60,427 nucleotides of DNA from Cytophagaceae bacterium. Its GTDB lineage: Bacteria; Bacteroidota; Bacteroidia; Cytophagales; Spirosomataceae. Shown here one piece after another: positions 8,801 to 17,202 of the stretch (position 1 is the first letter of the stretch; each line of letters begins with the position of its first letter). The notes under the pieces were generated by a model. It ran no database searches. It was not told where the DNA came from and saw nothing but the letters and a program-made list of their open reading frames with translations. A program made the position numbers and the translations under genes. The stretch lies in NCBI GenBank assembly GCA_947450365.1, contig CANFVE010000016.1, forward strand, positions 1 to 60,427. Reading direction: 5' to 3'.

Positions 8801-10529
8801 AGGAGGGTACATAAAAGCGGTCAAAATCCTTTTGAGCAAAACTAACTTGCGCATAATGCCGACCCAATTTCGTAAAAGAAATCTCATCTGTTTTCGCTTG
8901 GTATTGCATATAGCCTGCCTGCACAAATTGCAAGAAACCGGGTAAAATGTTCGCCAAATCCCGTTTGTTTTTAGCGGCGATGTCACCGAGATAAGCCCAG
9001 TTTTTCTTCGTTTCAACTAAATAATTGTACAAAATCCGCATGGGATTATAGGACATCGACCCTTGCAATGCCGAAATCCGATCCGGGCTGTAAAAATCAA
9101 ATGACTCAACCCAAGCCGGAACTTGGGATTTTCCGGAAACGCGGTAAAAATCGATCTTTTGTTTGTCAGGCCTATACATCGCCACATCGGCCGAAACTCG
9201 AACTTGGTGATACGAATCCTCGAACAACAAGCGCTCCGCCGCAATCCCTTCCTGTTTCCGAAGACGCAAAAATCCATCTTTTTCTGACCAATTCGCCCGG
9301 ATCGCCTGATGCGAAATGGAATCTTTTAGGCCGATGTACCCAACAAAAACCCCTTGCGAAATCTCCACCGACTCATCCGGCAATACCCACAAACTAGGCC
9401 CATAAACTTTTGCCTGAATTTTTTCTCCTTGTTTGAATGCAAGGGAGGCCGCTCCCGCTCCCGCCAATAAACCCCGTCGATTTCCCAAAATCCATAATCG
9501 ACCCTGCGCGGACCAATGTTTGCCCTGCATCGGATTTTTTAACGGTTCTTTGGCTCGAAATTCCAACATATAATCGGACGTCCCCGCCTTGCGCTTCACT
9601 AAAATCTTAGATTGACCCGCTAGGTCTAATTTATCCGCTGACCATATATCGTCCAGTCCCACAAAAAGCCCGATGCGGGGAATAATTTCAAAGGTTTTGG
9701 ATCGAATTTTTGCTCCTGGATACCCAAAATGCAAACCCTCTTGGACTGCCTCCACACCCCGACCGATCCGATCCTTGATGTTCCATACCAATTCTTGCGC
9801 ATCAAAAACTAGGCTATCTTTTCCGGTTTTCACTTTAATTTGTGGCTTTTGCCAATACAATTCGGGACCCGAAGTGATGTTGGTCGCTTGCAACCAAGCC
9901 GCCTCAGGTTCAAAAGTCTCTGTCAAAGCCCCGGAAGAAAGAGGGGCTTCGGTATCCCAACCATCGCTCGGTGGTTTGGCGGAAACTAAGGTGTCTTTCG
10001 GTATGGTGGATTGTGCGGGGATGGCTTGGGGCCAGCGAATGAGGAGATCCCCTAGAATTTCGATTCGATAGGTTCCGATGGGGATGAGTTGGCGATTAAA
10101 TTGCCAAGAATCAATATTTTCGAGGAGGGCGAGGGCGGTTTTGTTATCTTTTTGTTGGATTAATGCCCCCCATACCTCCAGCAAAGACCCGCGTGCCTTG
10201 TCATTTTCTCCGAATTGCATGAGACAGCGAGCAAACAAATAGGCCAAAGCCGGGGAGCGAAATCCCTTGGCCGGCATTTGAATAATAAGGTCCGAAATGC
10301 GGGATTTTTCGGATTCAGCGAGATTTGGGTTTTTATAAAAAGAGGTCCATTGATTCGCTATTTTGGGGGCATCTTGGTATTTGCTGCTGAGGATCCAGTT
10401 GGCATATTCCGTCGGGAAGCGATCTTTATTTCCTGAGAAGGATTGCGCCCACAGAAGCGTGGGGCAAATGAATGCCAAAAATAAGAAAAGGGGAATGGCG
10501 ATTTGGCGAAACATGTGGTAAAAATACAT
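5844..10529 (-). CDS. Very large exported protein of unknown function (1561 aa)
   Basis: Not recognised. The N-terminus has a Sec signal peptide: a hydrophobic run IAIPLFLFLAFICPTLLW followed by AQ. M6 (MFRQIA) is an equally good start. Residues about 30-170 are helical and TPR-like (repeated ALAYLF, KARGSLLEVW, ALALLENI). From about 200 to 1450 the protein is rich in beta strands with recurring phrases such as FEGTFFSGN, FDFQGEIKIGNYRFRG and VVRGITEVMVSDSLQA, which resemble periplasmic lipid-transfer or barrel-like scaffolds. The C-terminus is a basic low-complexity tail (KTTKPKAKQGGF). It is likely periplasmic or outer-membrane associated. It is the first gene of the unit with plsC, recO and M61, and divergent from kdsC by only 29 bp. 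An envelope-assembly role is a guess. Confidence 0.8.
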   Translation of the reverse strand: MYFYHMFRQIAIPLFLFLAFICPTLLWAQSFSGNKDRFPTEYANWILSSKYQDAPKIANQWTSFYKNPNLAESEKSRISDLIIQMPAKGFRSPALAYLFARCLMQFGENDKARGSLLEVWGALIQQKDNKTALALLENIDSWQFNRQLIPIGTYRIEILGDLLIRWPQAIPAQSTIPKDTLVSAKPPSDGWDTEAPLSSGALTETFEPEAAWLQATNITSGPELYWQKPQIKVKTGKDSLVFDAQELVWNIKDRIGRGVEAVQEGLHFGYPGAKIRSKTFEIIPRIGLFVGLDDIWSADKLDLAGQSKILVKRKAGTSDYMLEFRAKEPLKNPMQGKHWSAQGRLWILGNRRGLLAGAGAASLAFKQGEKIQAKVYGPSLWVLPDESVEISQGVFVGYIGLKDSISHQAIRANWSEKDGFLRLRKQEGIAAERLLFEDSYHQVRVSADVAMYRPDKQKIDFYRVSGKSQVPAWVESFDFYSPDRISALQGSMSYNPMRILYNYLVETKKNWAYLGDIAAKNKRDLANILPGFLQFVQAGYMQYQAKTDEISFTKLGRHYAQVSFAQKDFDRFYVPSYSNETARDSANITVDFGNQKLVVRGITEVMVSDSLQANFIPSDKQIVFSRGRDFDFQGEIKIGNYRFRGPGFKFNFGAFTVDFPKIDSITFFPRLKDGSIGSHELGGQFKYGAGSILLSPPNNKSGRLGVAAYPKLIIPTGVLSYFDEPWRAQGVYGKDFYFKVPRIELDSLTQKEITFEGTFFSGNVLPPIKTSLILMPDQSFGFKYTSKSALGLYKNQGQFTASEPFLMDKKGLHSAGSLHVFGLTSDQKESYFYPDSVKAQGLKGSIQANYQGKNIFPEAKWAAHTFRWNPIQDSIFVRPLKNRMSLYGQALGFEGELVMHTKQIFGQGTVYVANGVFASERFDFTNPLWKTKETDMRIGKAIFAESVSMESVVAAQKVIVKPTQRGDSPIIFPYIAYQSSLSEAIWDLKTERFRMTGKSGFELSRWYEDSTARVTDSLQALVYKPKTLDLKGETPGLIKATTAEYDLKAQFLQLGGVNQVAIGSAVVFPAKGLFGIQKDGQFKPFMGAKALLDPLNQAHKLADLHVIEANSDAWKGVANYLLPRSDGDTVAIPVKNFEFMRQGGAKPKTWITAEGLVPEKMPILLSAHQQYKGDVAINSSLEHVIFKGFIRPLIGLKNFRSAWIPFENTKGESPNLVLNAALRDEAGRPVTAGIFINADNKLYPTFLGPVTDDLDPILFSAEGNVNEKKDSFEIIGKSHEMRLFIDQKRLETQGPIQLITGDQGLKAVGKIQMSTDTLSPRLDTWVSLQYAFPANLLKVMGDRIVKYNLDEGLQTTSADEPENRDDYMKRVDVLLGKAVAEPIRSKMDQNHLALDKVSPEFAKWVNFSNVRWNWSANTSAFYSVGGIPLVNVGPVDINSTMKGYMEVIKKPNKEEFYGYWELSEDLWYYFAYFNGELGVYSSDNSFLAAIREAVKNDKGSKDKNLIRVVEAAGDEKDAFVKRFLLYYRQAAPAKKAANGKKITPPKEAPKTTKPKAKQGGF

Positions 10530-10558
10530 AAATTTTTAAGATATTTGGGGCTAATAAG

Positions 10559-11074
10559 ATGGATATGAGCAACGTACTTTCCCAGTTTTCACGGATAAAA
10601 GCCTTTGTATTTGATGTGGATGGCGTTATGACCAATGGGCAAGTGCATGTCCTCGAAAGTGGTGAGCATTACCGTACTTTTTTCATCCGAGATGGCTATG
10701 CGCTGGAACGTGCACGCGCAGCGAACTATCGCCTCTGTGTGATTTCAGGGGGTGGACACAAGGGGGTAAAAAAGCGCTTGGAGAATTTAAAATTTCAGGA
10801 TATCTACATGGGCTTGGGGGGACAGGATAAATTGACCACTTACGAAAAATGGTTGGCGATGACAGGCCTCTCTGAAGATGAGGTTCTGTACATGGGCGAC
10901 GATGTGCCGGATTTGAAAATTCTTTCTCGGCCTGATGTGTTGAGTACCTGTCCGGCCGATGCGATTCCCGAAGTATTGCATGCCGTTAAATATGTATCGC
11001 AAAGCAGTGGGGGCCAAGGTGCGGTACGGGATGTGATTGAAAAAGTGATGAAACTACAAGGAACATGGCAGTAA
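10559..11074 (+). CDS. kdsC: KdsC-type HAD phosphatase (3-deoxy-D-manno-octulosonate 8-phosphate phosphatase)
   Basis: Removes phosphate from KDO-8-P during lipopolysaccharide core synthesis. The HAD nucleophile motif is DVDGVMTNG with D19 and D21. FIRDGYAL is at about 42-49, VISGGG (in place of the usual ISGR) at 61-66, and the magnesium motif GDDVPDL at 113-119. The 171 residues without a cap domain match the C0 type that forms tetramers. MSN at 10565 is an alternative start. It is the first of two genes and overlaps the hexapeptide-repeat gene by 10 bp. Its start is 29 bp from the start of the large exported protein on the other strand. Confidence 0.88.
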   Translation: MDMSNVLSQFSRIKAFVFDVDGVMTNGQVHVLESGEHYRTFFIRDGYALERARAANYRLCVISGGGHKGVKKRLENLKFQDIYMGLGGQDKLTTYEKWLAMTGLSEDEVLYMGDDVPDLKILSRPDVLSTCPADAIPEVLHAVKYVSQSSGGQGAVRDVIEKVMKLQGTWQ

Positions 11075-11580
11075 TCTTACCCGTAAAAGGGATTAGCCCA
11101 ACGTTTGGAAAAGAGAATTGGCAAGCACCGAATGCAACCATTGTGGGCAATGTGGTGTTTGGGGATTTTTGTACCGTTTGGTTTCAGGCGGTGGTTCGAG
11201 GGGATGTAAATAAAATTCGGGTCGGGCATCATTCGAACATTCAGGATGGGGCAGTGATCCATTGTACCTACCAAAAAACGGAAACGGTCATAGGCAATTA
11301 TGTGTCGATTGCGCACAATGCAATTGTACATGGTTGTACAATCGAAGACCATGTGCTCGTGGGCATGGGTGCCATCATCATGGATGGAGCGCACATCGAA
11401 AGTGGAAGTATTATCGCCGCGGGTGCGGTGGTTACGCAAAATACGCGGGTGCCTTCGGGAAGCATTTATGCAGGTAATCCGGCCAAATTATTGAAAGCCG
11501 TTAGTCCAGAAGCTTCGGAGGTATTTATGCGGACGGCGATGAATTACATTGAATATGCCTCCTGGTTTCAGGCGGATTAA
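11065..11580 (+). CDS. Gamma-carbonic-anhydrase-like hexapeptide-repeat protein
   Basis: Left-handed beta-helix protein of the gamma-carbonic anhydrase / YrdA / PaaY group. Histidines H66 (VIHCT), H84 (IAHN) and H89 (VHG) match the metal ligands, and R45 in VVRGD matches the conserved arginine. Repeated [IV]G-type hexapeptide turns run from about 25 to 145, followed by a C-terminal helix. It may hydrate CO2 or be inactive, as many relatives are. Its start lies inside kdsC, and its stop overlaps the stop of the convergent glycosyltransferase gene by 4 bp (TTAA). Confidence 0.88.
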   Translation: MAVILPVKGISPTFGKENWQAPNATIVGNVVFGDFCTVWFQAVVRGDVNKIRVGHHSNIQDGAVIHCTYQKTETVIGNYVSIAHNAIVHGCTIEDHVLVGMGAIIMDGAHIESGSIIAAGAVVTQNTRVPSGSIYAGNPAKLLKAVSPEASEVFMRTAMNYIEYASWFQAD

Positions 11581-12461
11581 TATCCCGCGCTTTCGAGCAT
11601 TTCTTTGGCCATTTTTTCTTCATGCATATACAAATCCCGATCAAACAAGGCGCCATGACCTGAACCCGCGACACTGAACATGCTGTGTCGAGCGTAGTTG
11701 AAATAGGAATCGTGGGAGACTTGAAAGCCTTGCAACGCAACTTCCTTGAACCATTTGATACCAATATCCATCGTCATGGTTCCAATAGGTGCGCAGGGTC
11801 CTTTCGGCACCGTGATAGGCCTTGCCATTTCCATGTCGATTAAAGCGGCTTGTTCGTTCAGGCGGCACTCTGGGAGGGGCCAACTGGCTTTGTCGTCAGC
11901 CAATTGTCCCTGATGTACCGCTCGATCTGCCTTCCAGCCCACATATAAATCTCGTACTTCTTCCATGGCCGGTCGATAAGACCAATAGCGAGAACCATCG
12001 CAATGCACTTCATGTGCGGGGCAATTCCAACATTGTCCCACATGACCTACCGCAATCCGGCCCTGTAAATTTTCCAAATAGCCAGATAAGACATCGGCAT
12101 GATAAACCATATCATTGTGGCTCAAAAAAAGATATTTGGCCTTCGTTTTTTCCCATGCGTATTGATAGCGAATGGCATGTCGATAAAAGGGAAAATTCAG
12201 TAAGGTTTGAACAATCCAAGGCCGCCGAATTTTTTCCGTCCAACCCAAATACATCCGCGGCGTGTAATATTCGATGGCCAAATCAGCTAATAGGGATTTA
12301 AGGTGATCCACAGAGAAACCTTCTGGTTGGTTTTTCTCCAACGTGATAAAAATTTTACCCACATGCTGGCCCGAATATTTCATCAAAGATCGAAGTGTCA
12401 AAGCCGTTTGATAGGGCTTTCCGTACACATTCATGGCTATATCAATCTTGGAAATTGTCAT
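11577..12461 (-). CDS. Probable GT-A fold glycosyltransferase
   Basis: 294 residues. The N-terminus, KIDIAMNVYGKPYQTALTLR followed by a strand and FITLEKNQ, has the nucleotide-sugar-binding layout of family 2 glycosyltransferases. FLSHNDMVYHADVL near residues 112-125 sits where the metal-binding DxD motif would be, although only one Asp is clear. No signal peptide or membrane span is seen. It is the last gene of the maeB / DUF1684 unit (8-bp gap), and its stop overlaps that of the convergent hexapeptide gene. The sugar and acceptor are unknown. Confidence 0.6.
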   Translation of the reverse strand: MTISKIDIAMNVYGKPYQTALTLRSLMKYSGQHVGKIFITLEKNQPEGFSVDHLKSLLADLAIEYYTPRMYLGWTEKIRRPWIVQTLLNFPFYRHAIRYQYAWEKTKAKYLFLSHNDMVYHADVLSGYLENLQGRIAVGHVGQCWNCPAHEVHCDGSRYWSYRPAMEEVRDLYVGWKADRAVHQGQLADDKASWPLPECRLNEQAALIDMEMARPITVPKGPCAPIGTMTMDIGIKWFKEVALQGFQVSHDSYFNYARHSMFSVAGSGHGALFDRDLYMHEEKMAKEMLESAGY

Positions 12462-12469
12462 CTGAAATA

Positions 12470-13303
12470 CTATTTATGCCCCAGCAAACCCGTGCTTTTC
12501 TCCCCCGCCCGAATCGCGATGGGTAATTTATTTTCTCGGGTGGGCAAAGGACATGTCGCAAAAGGCGTAAAGGCACAAGGCGGATTATAGGCCAAATTAA
12601 AGTCCAAATACACATTGCCCTCGGCATCCGGTCCTGGGGTATCTAAAAAACGACCGCCGCCATAGGTATCCTGTTGATTCGTCACATCGCCAAACACGAT
12701 GAATAATTCCTGCAAAGTACCCCCGGCCGACAAACTATATTCCTTCCCCTCCCATAGAAAGACCAATTTCCCGGGCGAATCCTCCTCATAGGAACGACCG
12801 GTGATGTCGATGATACGCAATTTTTGGCCCTGCGTGGGAATAAATTTCGCTTTTACCCGCGAGGCTGCTGAAATAGGATAATAGGCAATTTCCTTAAAGG
12901 CCTTCAGGTATTCCCCTTCTAAATCCCGTAAACGAATAGCATATTTATCCCCACGTTTGATGATGAACCAGCGCAAGGACTGATGGGATTCAACGATCGG
13001 TTTACCTCCAGCCGGAAAAATTTCATGTGCTTTTTTTGCACCTTGAGGCAAATACGAAACCACCCCCTTGCGTAATATCACCTGGCCTAAAAAAGGATTT
13101 GCATGTTCTTTTGGGAATTCAAAATCATTTTTCGAAGCGCCTCCTATGGAGTTTTTACCCTCTTTCAGCCAAAAAAGTCCGGCTAAATTCAACCATCCTG
13201 ATTCCCCTTTTAGATTTTCAATACGGCTTTGTCGAGCCTTTTGAACCTCCAGTTCATAGGGGTCAGATCCGACCAAAAACAGGTATAAAAAAAGGAGCTT
13301 CAT
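12470..13303 (-). CDS. DUF1684-domain protein
   Basis: A DUF1684 protein of unknown function. The signature is near the C-terminus: GGRFLDTPGPDAEG, then LDFNLAYNPPCAFTP, then ATCPLPTRENKLP. A short hydrophobic N-terminus (MKLLFLYLFLVGS) suggests export. GWLNLAGLFWLKEG near residue 36 is also typical of the family. It starts 2 bp after maeB and ends 8 bp before a glycosyltransferase gene, so all three are probably co-transcribed. No catalytic role is established for the family. Confidence 0.88.
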   Translation of the reverse strand: MKLLFLYLFLVGSDPYELEVQKARQSRIENLKGESGWLNLAGLFWLKEGKNSIGGASKNDFEFPKEHANPFLGQVILRKGVVSYLPQGAKKAHEIFPAGGKPIVESHQSLRWFIIKRGDKYAIRLRDLEGEYLKAFKEIAYYPISAASRVKAKFIPTQGQKLRIIDITGRSYEEDSPGKLVFLWEGKEYSLSAGGTLQELFIVFGDVTNQQDTYGGGRFLDTPGPDAEGNVYLDFNLAYNPPCAFTPFATCPLPTRENKLPIAIRAGEKSTGLLGHK

Positions 13304-13305
13304 GC

Positions 13306-15594
13306 TTATTTACTCATTTGAGCGTCTACGACGGCAATTGCAATCATGTTCACAATTTCTCGAGTAGAAGATCCGAGCTGTAGCACGTGTACCGGCTTTT
13401 TCAATCCCAGTAAAATCGGACCAATTTTCTCGATGCCCGCCACTTCTTTCACCAAATTATAGGCGATATTCGACGAAGATAAATTCGGAAAAATGAGGAC
13501 ATTGGCTCCTTCATTCGCTAAGTCGCTGAATGGATGATTTTCCTTCAATAAATCTAAATTAAACGGTAGGTGCGCCTGGATTTCTCCGTCCACAATCATT
13601 TTGGGATTTCGCTCTTTCAAGATCTGAACCGCCTTTTTCATTTTCTTTGCATCATCGCCTTCCGCGCTACCAAAATTCGAGTAGGTAATTAAGGCAATGC
13701 GAGGTTTGATATTGAATTTACCTACTTGTTTAGCGGCTAATTCGGTTATCTCAACAATTTCCTCCGCCGACGGATTAAAATTCACCGTCGTGTCCGCTAA
13801 AAACAAGGGGCCAAATCGAGTCATCAAAATATACATGCCCGAGACTTTTTGAACACCTTCTTTCCGACCGATGCATTGCAATGCAGGACGAACCGTCTCG
13901 GGATAATTCCGACTCATGCCGCCAATCATGGCATCGGCATCACCGTTGGCAACCATCATGCTGCCAAAATAATTTCGCCGACGAACCATTTTCAGCGCCT
14001 CCGAATGATTAATTCCCTGTCTTTGGCGTTTTTGAAATAATAATTCCGCGTAAAGCGCCGAGCGTTCTTTGTCCGCCTCGGTCGTTGGGAAATAAGGGTC
14101 GATGATTTCGACGCCATCCAAATTCAGTTTATTTTCTTGGATTAATTGCTCGATGAGGGCTTGGTTCCCTAACAAAATCGGGGTGGCCAAACGCTCCTCC
14201 CATACCTCCTGCGCCGCTTTTAAGACCGAGACATTTTCGGCATCGGCTAAAACAACTCGCTTGGGTTTGGTTTTGGCTTTATTGGTAATCACCTTCATGA
14301 GGGTGTTATCGAGGCCGAGGCGTTTGGACAATTGCAATTCGTAGGCTTCCCAATTCGCAATCGGATATTTTGCCACGCCCGTTTCCATCGCCGCACGCGC
14401 TACCGCGGGGGCAACTGTAGTTAATAAACGGGGATCGACCGGTTTAGGGATAATGTATTCCCGACCAAACACGATATTTTCCATGCCGTAAGCCAAATTC
14501 ACGATATCAGGAACTGGTTTTTTCGCCAAATCCGCCAAGGCGTATACGGCGGCTAATTTCATTTCTTCATTTATCACCTTCGACCTCACATCCAAAGCCC
14601 CACGGAAAATGTAAGGAAATCCAAGGACGTTATTCACTTGGTTTGGATAATCGCTTCGCCCCGTGGCGAAAATGATATCCTTCCGGGCGTTCATCGCCTT
14701 TTCATAGGAGATTTCAGGCGTAGGATTTGCCATCGCAAAAATGATGCAATCCTTCGCCATGGGGCGAATCATGTCCTCGGTCAAAATATTCCCTTTCGAA
14801 AGTCCGACGAATACATCCGCCCCCACCAAAGCCTCTGTGAGTGTCATTTCCGCAGGGAAATGGTCATTGGCAAATTCCGATTTTCGGCCATCGAGATTCG
14901 TCCGACTCGGGTGAATGAGGCCTTTGGAATCAAACATTAAAATGTTCTTTTTCTGCGCCCCGAGTGAGCAATATAAACGAGTACAGGAGGTCGCAGATGC
15001 CCCGGCACCATTAATGATGATGCGGACATCCTCGATTTTTTTCTCTACTAATTCAAGTGCGTTTAATAATGCCGCCGCGGAAATGATGGCTGTTCCGTGT
15101 TGATCGTCGTGCATGACCGGAATGTTCAATTCGGCCTTTAAGCGCTCCTCGATTTCAAAACATTCGGGGGCTGAAATGTCTTCTAAATTGATGCCTCCAA
15201 AGGTAGGTTCAAGGATTTTGACGGTGCGCACGAATTCATCGACATTTTTGGTGTCAAGTTCAAGGTCGAACACATCGATGTCTGCATATATTTTAAACAA
15301 AAGGCCTTTGCCTTCCATGACCGGTTTGCTGGCGCCGGGACCGATGTCTCCGAGGCCGAGTACGGCGGTACCGTTGGAAATCACAGCGACTAAATTGCCT
15401 TTGGCGGTATATTTATAAATGTCGTCTGGATTCGCATGAATCTCAAGACAAGGATCTGCGACTCCGGGCGAATAGGCAAGGGTTAAGTCTTTTTGGGAAG
15501 CGGTTTCTTTGGAAGGTATTACCTCGATCTTTCCTGGTCGGCCTTTGGCATGATAATGCAAAGCCTCTTCTTTCAATGAATTTTTAACGTCCAT
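13306..15594 (-). CDS. maeB: NADP-dependent malic enzyme fused to phosphotransacetylase domain
   Basis: Decarboxylates malate to pyruvate with NADP, supplying NADPH and linking the TCA cycle to pyruvate. The 762 residues are the hybrid type. The malic N-terminal domain is at about 15-155 (LAYSPGVADPC), DDQHGTAI is at 163-170, and the NAD-binding domain runs to about 410 (IIINGAGASATSC). A C-terminal phosphotransacetylase-like domain covers about 430-762 and usually acts in acetyl-CoA sensing and oligomerisation, not catalysis. It heads a unit with DUF1684 and a glycosyltransferase. A -7 box lies at 15626-15633. Confidence 0.94.
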   Translation of the reverse strand: MDVKNSLKEEALHYHAKGRPGKIEVIPSKETASQKDLTLAYSPGVADPCLEIHANPDDIYKYTAKGNLVAVISNGTAVLGLGDIGPGASKPVMEGKGLLFKIYADIDVFDLELDTKNVDEFVRTVKILEPTFGGINLEDISAPECFEIEERLKAELNIPVMHDDQHGTAIISAAALLNALELVEKKIEDVRIIINGAGASATSCTRLYCSLGAQKKNILMFDSKGLIHPSRTNLDGRKSEFANDHFPAEMTLTEALVGADVFVGLSKGNILTEDMIRPMAKDCIIFAMANPTPEISYEKAMNARKDIIFATGRSDYPNQVNNVLGFPYIFRGALDVRSKVINEEMKLAAVYALADLAKKPVPDIVNLAYGMENIVFGREYIIPKPVDPRLLTTVAPAVARAAMETGVAKYPIANWEAYELQLSKRLGLDNTLMKVITNKAKTKPKRVVLADAENVSVLKAAQEVWEERLATPILLGNQALIEQLIQENKLNLDGVEIIDPYFPTTEADKERSALYAELLFQKRQRQGINHSEALKMVRRRNYFGSMMVANGDADAMIGGMSRNYPETVRPALQCIGRKEGVQKVSGMYILMTRFGPLFLADTTVNFNPSAEEIVEITELAAKQVGKFNIKPRIALITYSNFGSAEGDDAKKMKKAVQILKERNPKMIVDGEIQAHLPFNLDLLKENHPFSDLANEGANVLIFPNLSSSNIAYNLVKEVAGIEKIGPILLGLKKPVHVLQLGSSTREIVNMIAIAVVDAQMSK

Positions 15595-15625
15595 ACCTGA
15601 ATTTGTTGATGTCTACTTTAAACTA

Positions 15626-15633
15626 CAAATGTA
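15626..15633 (-). promoter_or_regulatory. -7 promoter box of maeB
   Basis: TACATTTG on the minus strand matches TAnnTTTG. It lies 32 bp before the maeB ATG, giving a leader of about 25 nt. No clear TTTG box is found 19-21 bp upstream. Confidence 0.4.
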
Positions 15634-15679
15634 AGCGGTAAGGAAACGAAAAAAATGAAGGGAAGGAAAAAAATCTGAA

Positions 15680-15946
15680 CTATTTGCCTTTCAGATTGAA
15701 ATCATGGAGAATTTGTTGGCGCTCAAAAACCTCATCCACATCTTTCCAAACTTCCTGAACGATGCGATGAAAGCGCCCGTCCAAATGAAACTCAATGGTG
15801 ATGGCCGTAAATCTGTCCGACCATTCCACCGTTTGATATAGACCTCGGTCTAGGATACGCATATCCATGGATTTGGCCAGTGTTTGAATGGAATCAAAAT
15901 CATGCTCGGACAAGTTTTGAATCCGCGCAAATACTGAATAAGCCAT
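15680..15946 (-). CDS. Small protein of unknown function (88 aa)
   Basis: Not recognised. An 88-residue soluble protein with an acidic and aromatic composition, no signal peptide and no cysteine. Predicted alternation of helix (SEHDFDSIQTLAKSMD) and strands (FTAITIEFHLDG) suggests a small alpha/beta fold. It stands alone between maeB and a membrane AraC regulator, with its own -7 box at 15977-15984. The reading frame has normal codon use and a sensible upstream region, so it is probably a real gene. Confidence 0.7.
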   Translation of the reverse strand: MAYSVFARIQNLSEHDFDSIQTLAKSMDMRILDRGLYQTVEWSDRFTAITIEFHLDGRFHRIVQEVWKDVDEVFERQQILHDFNLKGK

Positions 15947-15976
15947 GTGAAAATCTCTTTTTATAAACTAGGTGTT

Positions 15977-15984
15977 CAAACTTA
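15977..15984 (-). promoter_or_regulatory. -7 promoter box of the 88-aa gene
   Basis: TAAGTTTG on the minus strand matches TAnnTTTG and lies 30 bp before the ATG at 15946. No upstream TTTG box at the right distance. Confidence 0.35.
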
Positions 15985-16031
15985 GTTGATAGAAAAGAAA
16001 GCCCTGGCTTAAAAATGTATTTGGTCAAAAA

Positions 16032-17195
16032 TTAGGACAAATTCTCGAAATAGGTCTTTGGCGAAACGCCTTTTAATTTTTTAAATACCTGATAGAAATT
16101 AGACCGACTACCAAAGCCGCATTCATAGGCCATCGCCTCAAACGTAAATTTCGACCAAAGTGGATCAGATGCCACTTTTTCTTCGATGTATTGAATGCGA
16201 AGGGAATTAATATAGTCTGGGAAGGATACATTTTTCACAGTTTTTAAACAGGCAGAAATTTTTCGAGGGGAAATATCCGTCGCATCCGACAAGGTTTGTA
16301 GTGTAATATCTTCCCGCAAAAAACCTTGATTTTCGTAAAGCGTATTTTCGATTTTTGAAAACAACTGGAATTCAGTTTCGAATTTTTTGGCCGTCGTTTC
16401 GACAAAATGATCTCCCCGATTTAGGTGATTCGCCACCATTTCTTTCAAGGTAATCCCATCAAGCAAACGTGGGTTAATCAGTAAGAATATGGCAATTATG
16501 ATGAAATCGAGAATTTTCAACATGTCAAACCAATGAAACGTAAACGGTTTTAGGTAAGGAAAAAATGTCAACGAAATCAGCAGCACAAGCGTGATGCACT
16601 TAAACACAGCCGACAGGATTAGCCAGGTGAATATCAGTCGATTCGCCTGAAGGAATTGCGCACTTTTGCCTTTAAGAAATAGCCATAAACGGATCATAAT
16701 GGCCACTTGGTACAAGGAAAATTGAGTCAGCCGAAGAACTTGGTGTGTTTGCATGGTAATCCAACTGTAAGGATTATCCGCAATTTTATGCAGTGCATTT
16801 TGCCGAATCACCTCCTGAATGTAGGCTAATTTAAATTCCGATGAACTTATATAAAAGGGTATTAGCTCCGCAAAATTGAGCGCGAAAGGCAAGAAATGTA
16901 CTAAATCTCGATTACGAAATCGCCTTTCAGGATTTAACATGAATTCTTGAAACAAATAGGCAAGCGGATAAATTAAATAAACAAATGGGGTAGATAAGCG
17001 GAAAAAATGCGGATGCGCCAACATGCGCTCGTCATTCGTAAAATAAGCAACAAAGATTAACCAAGTAAGAGCTAAATATTCAGCCCCTAAAAATTTAGTG
17101 GCGATTAAACCTTTTTTGAGCGTCAGGTTGACCCCAATGATGAAAAAAAGGAGGCTTAAAACAAAGTAAAAGTAAATAGAAAGAAACTCGTTCAT
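16032..17195 (-). CDS. AraC-family regulator with multi-pass membrane N-terminus
   Basis: 387 residues. About 1-250 hold some seven hydrophobic segments (FYFVLSLLFFIIGVNL, YLALTWLIFVAYF, FVYLIYPLAYLF, LIFTWLILSAVF, ILDFIIIAIFLLIN). The C-terminal ~100 residues are an AraC DNA-binding domain (FPDYINSLRIQYIEEKV, then AYECGFGSRSNFYQVFKKL and GVSPKTYF). It should be a membrane-anchored transcription factor sensing an envelope or extracellular signal. The same architecture occurs at 56043-57200. Its targets are unknown. A near-perfect dyad at 17203-17225, directly upstream, may be an autoregulatory site. Confidence 0.87.
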   Translation of the reverse strand: MNEFLSIYFYFVLSLLFFIIGVNLTLKKGLIATKFLGAEYLALTWLIFVAYFTNDERMLAHPHFFRLSTPFVYLIYPLAYLFQEFMLNPERRFRNRDLVHFLPFALNFAELIPFYISSSEFKLAYIQEVIRQNALHKIADNPYSWITMQTHQVLRLTQFSLYQVAIMIRLWLFLKGKSAQFLQANRLIFTWLILSAVFKCITLVLLISLTFFPYLKPFTFHWFDMLKILDFIIIAIFLLINPRLLDGITLKEMVANHLNRGDHFVETTAKKFETEFQLFSKIENTLYENQGFLREDITLQTLSDATDISPRKISACLKTVKNVSFPDYINSLRIQYIEEKVASDPLWSKFTFEAMAYECGFGSRSNFYQVFKKLKGVSPKTYFENLS

Positions 17196-17202
17196 CTAAA
17201 GA

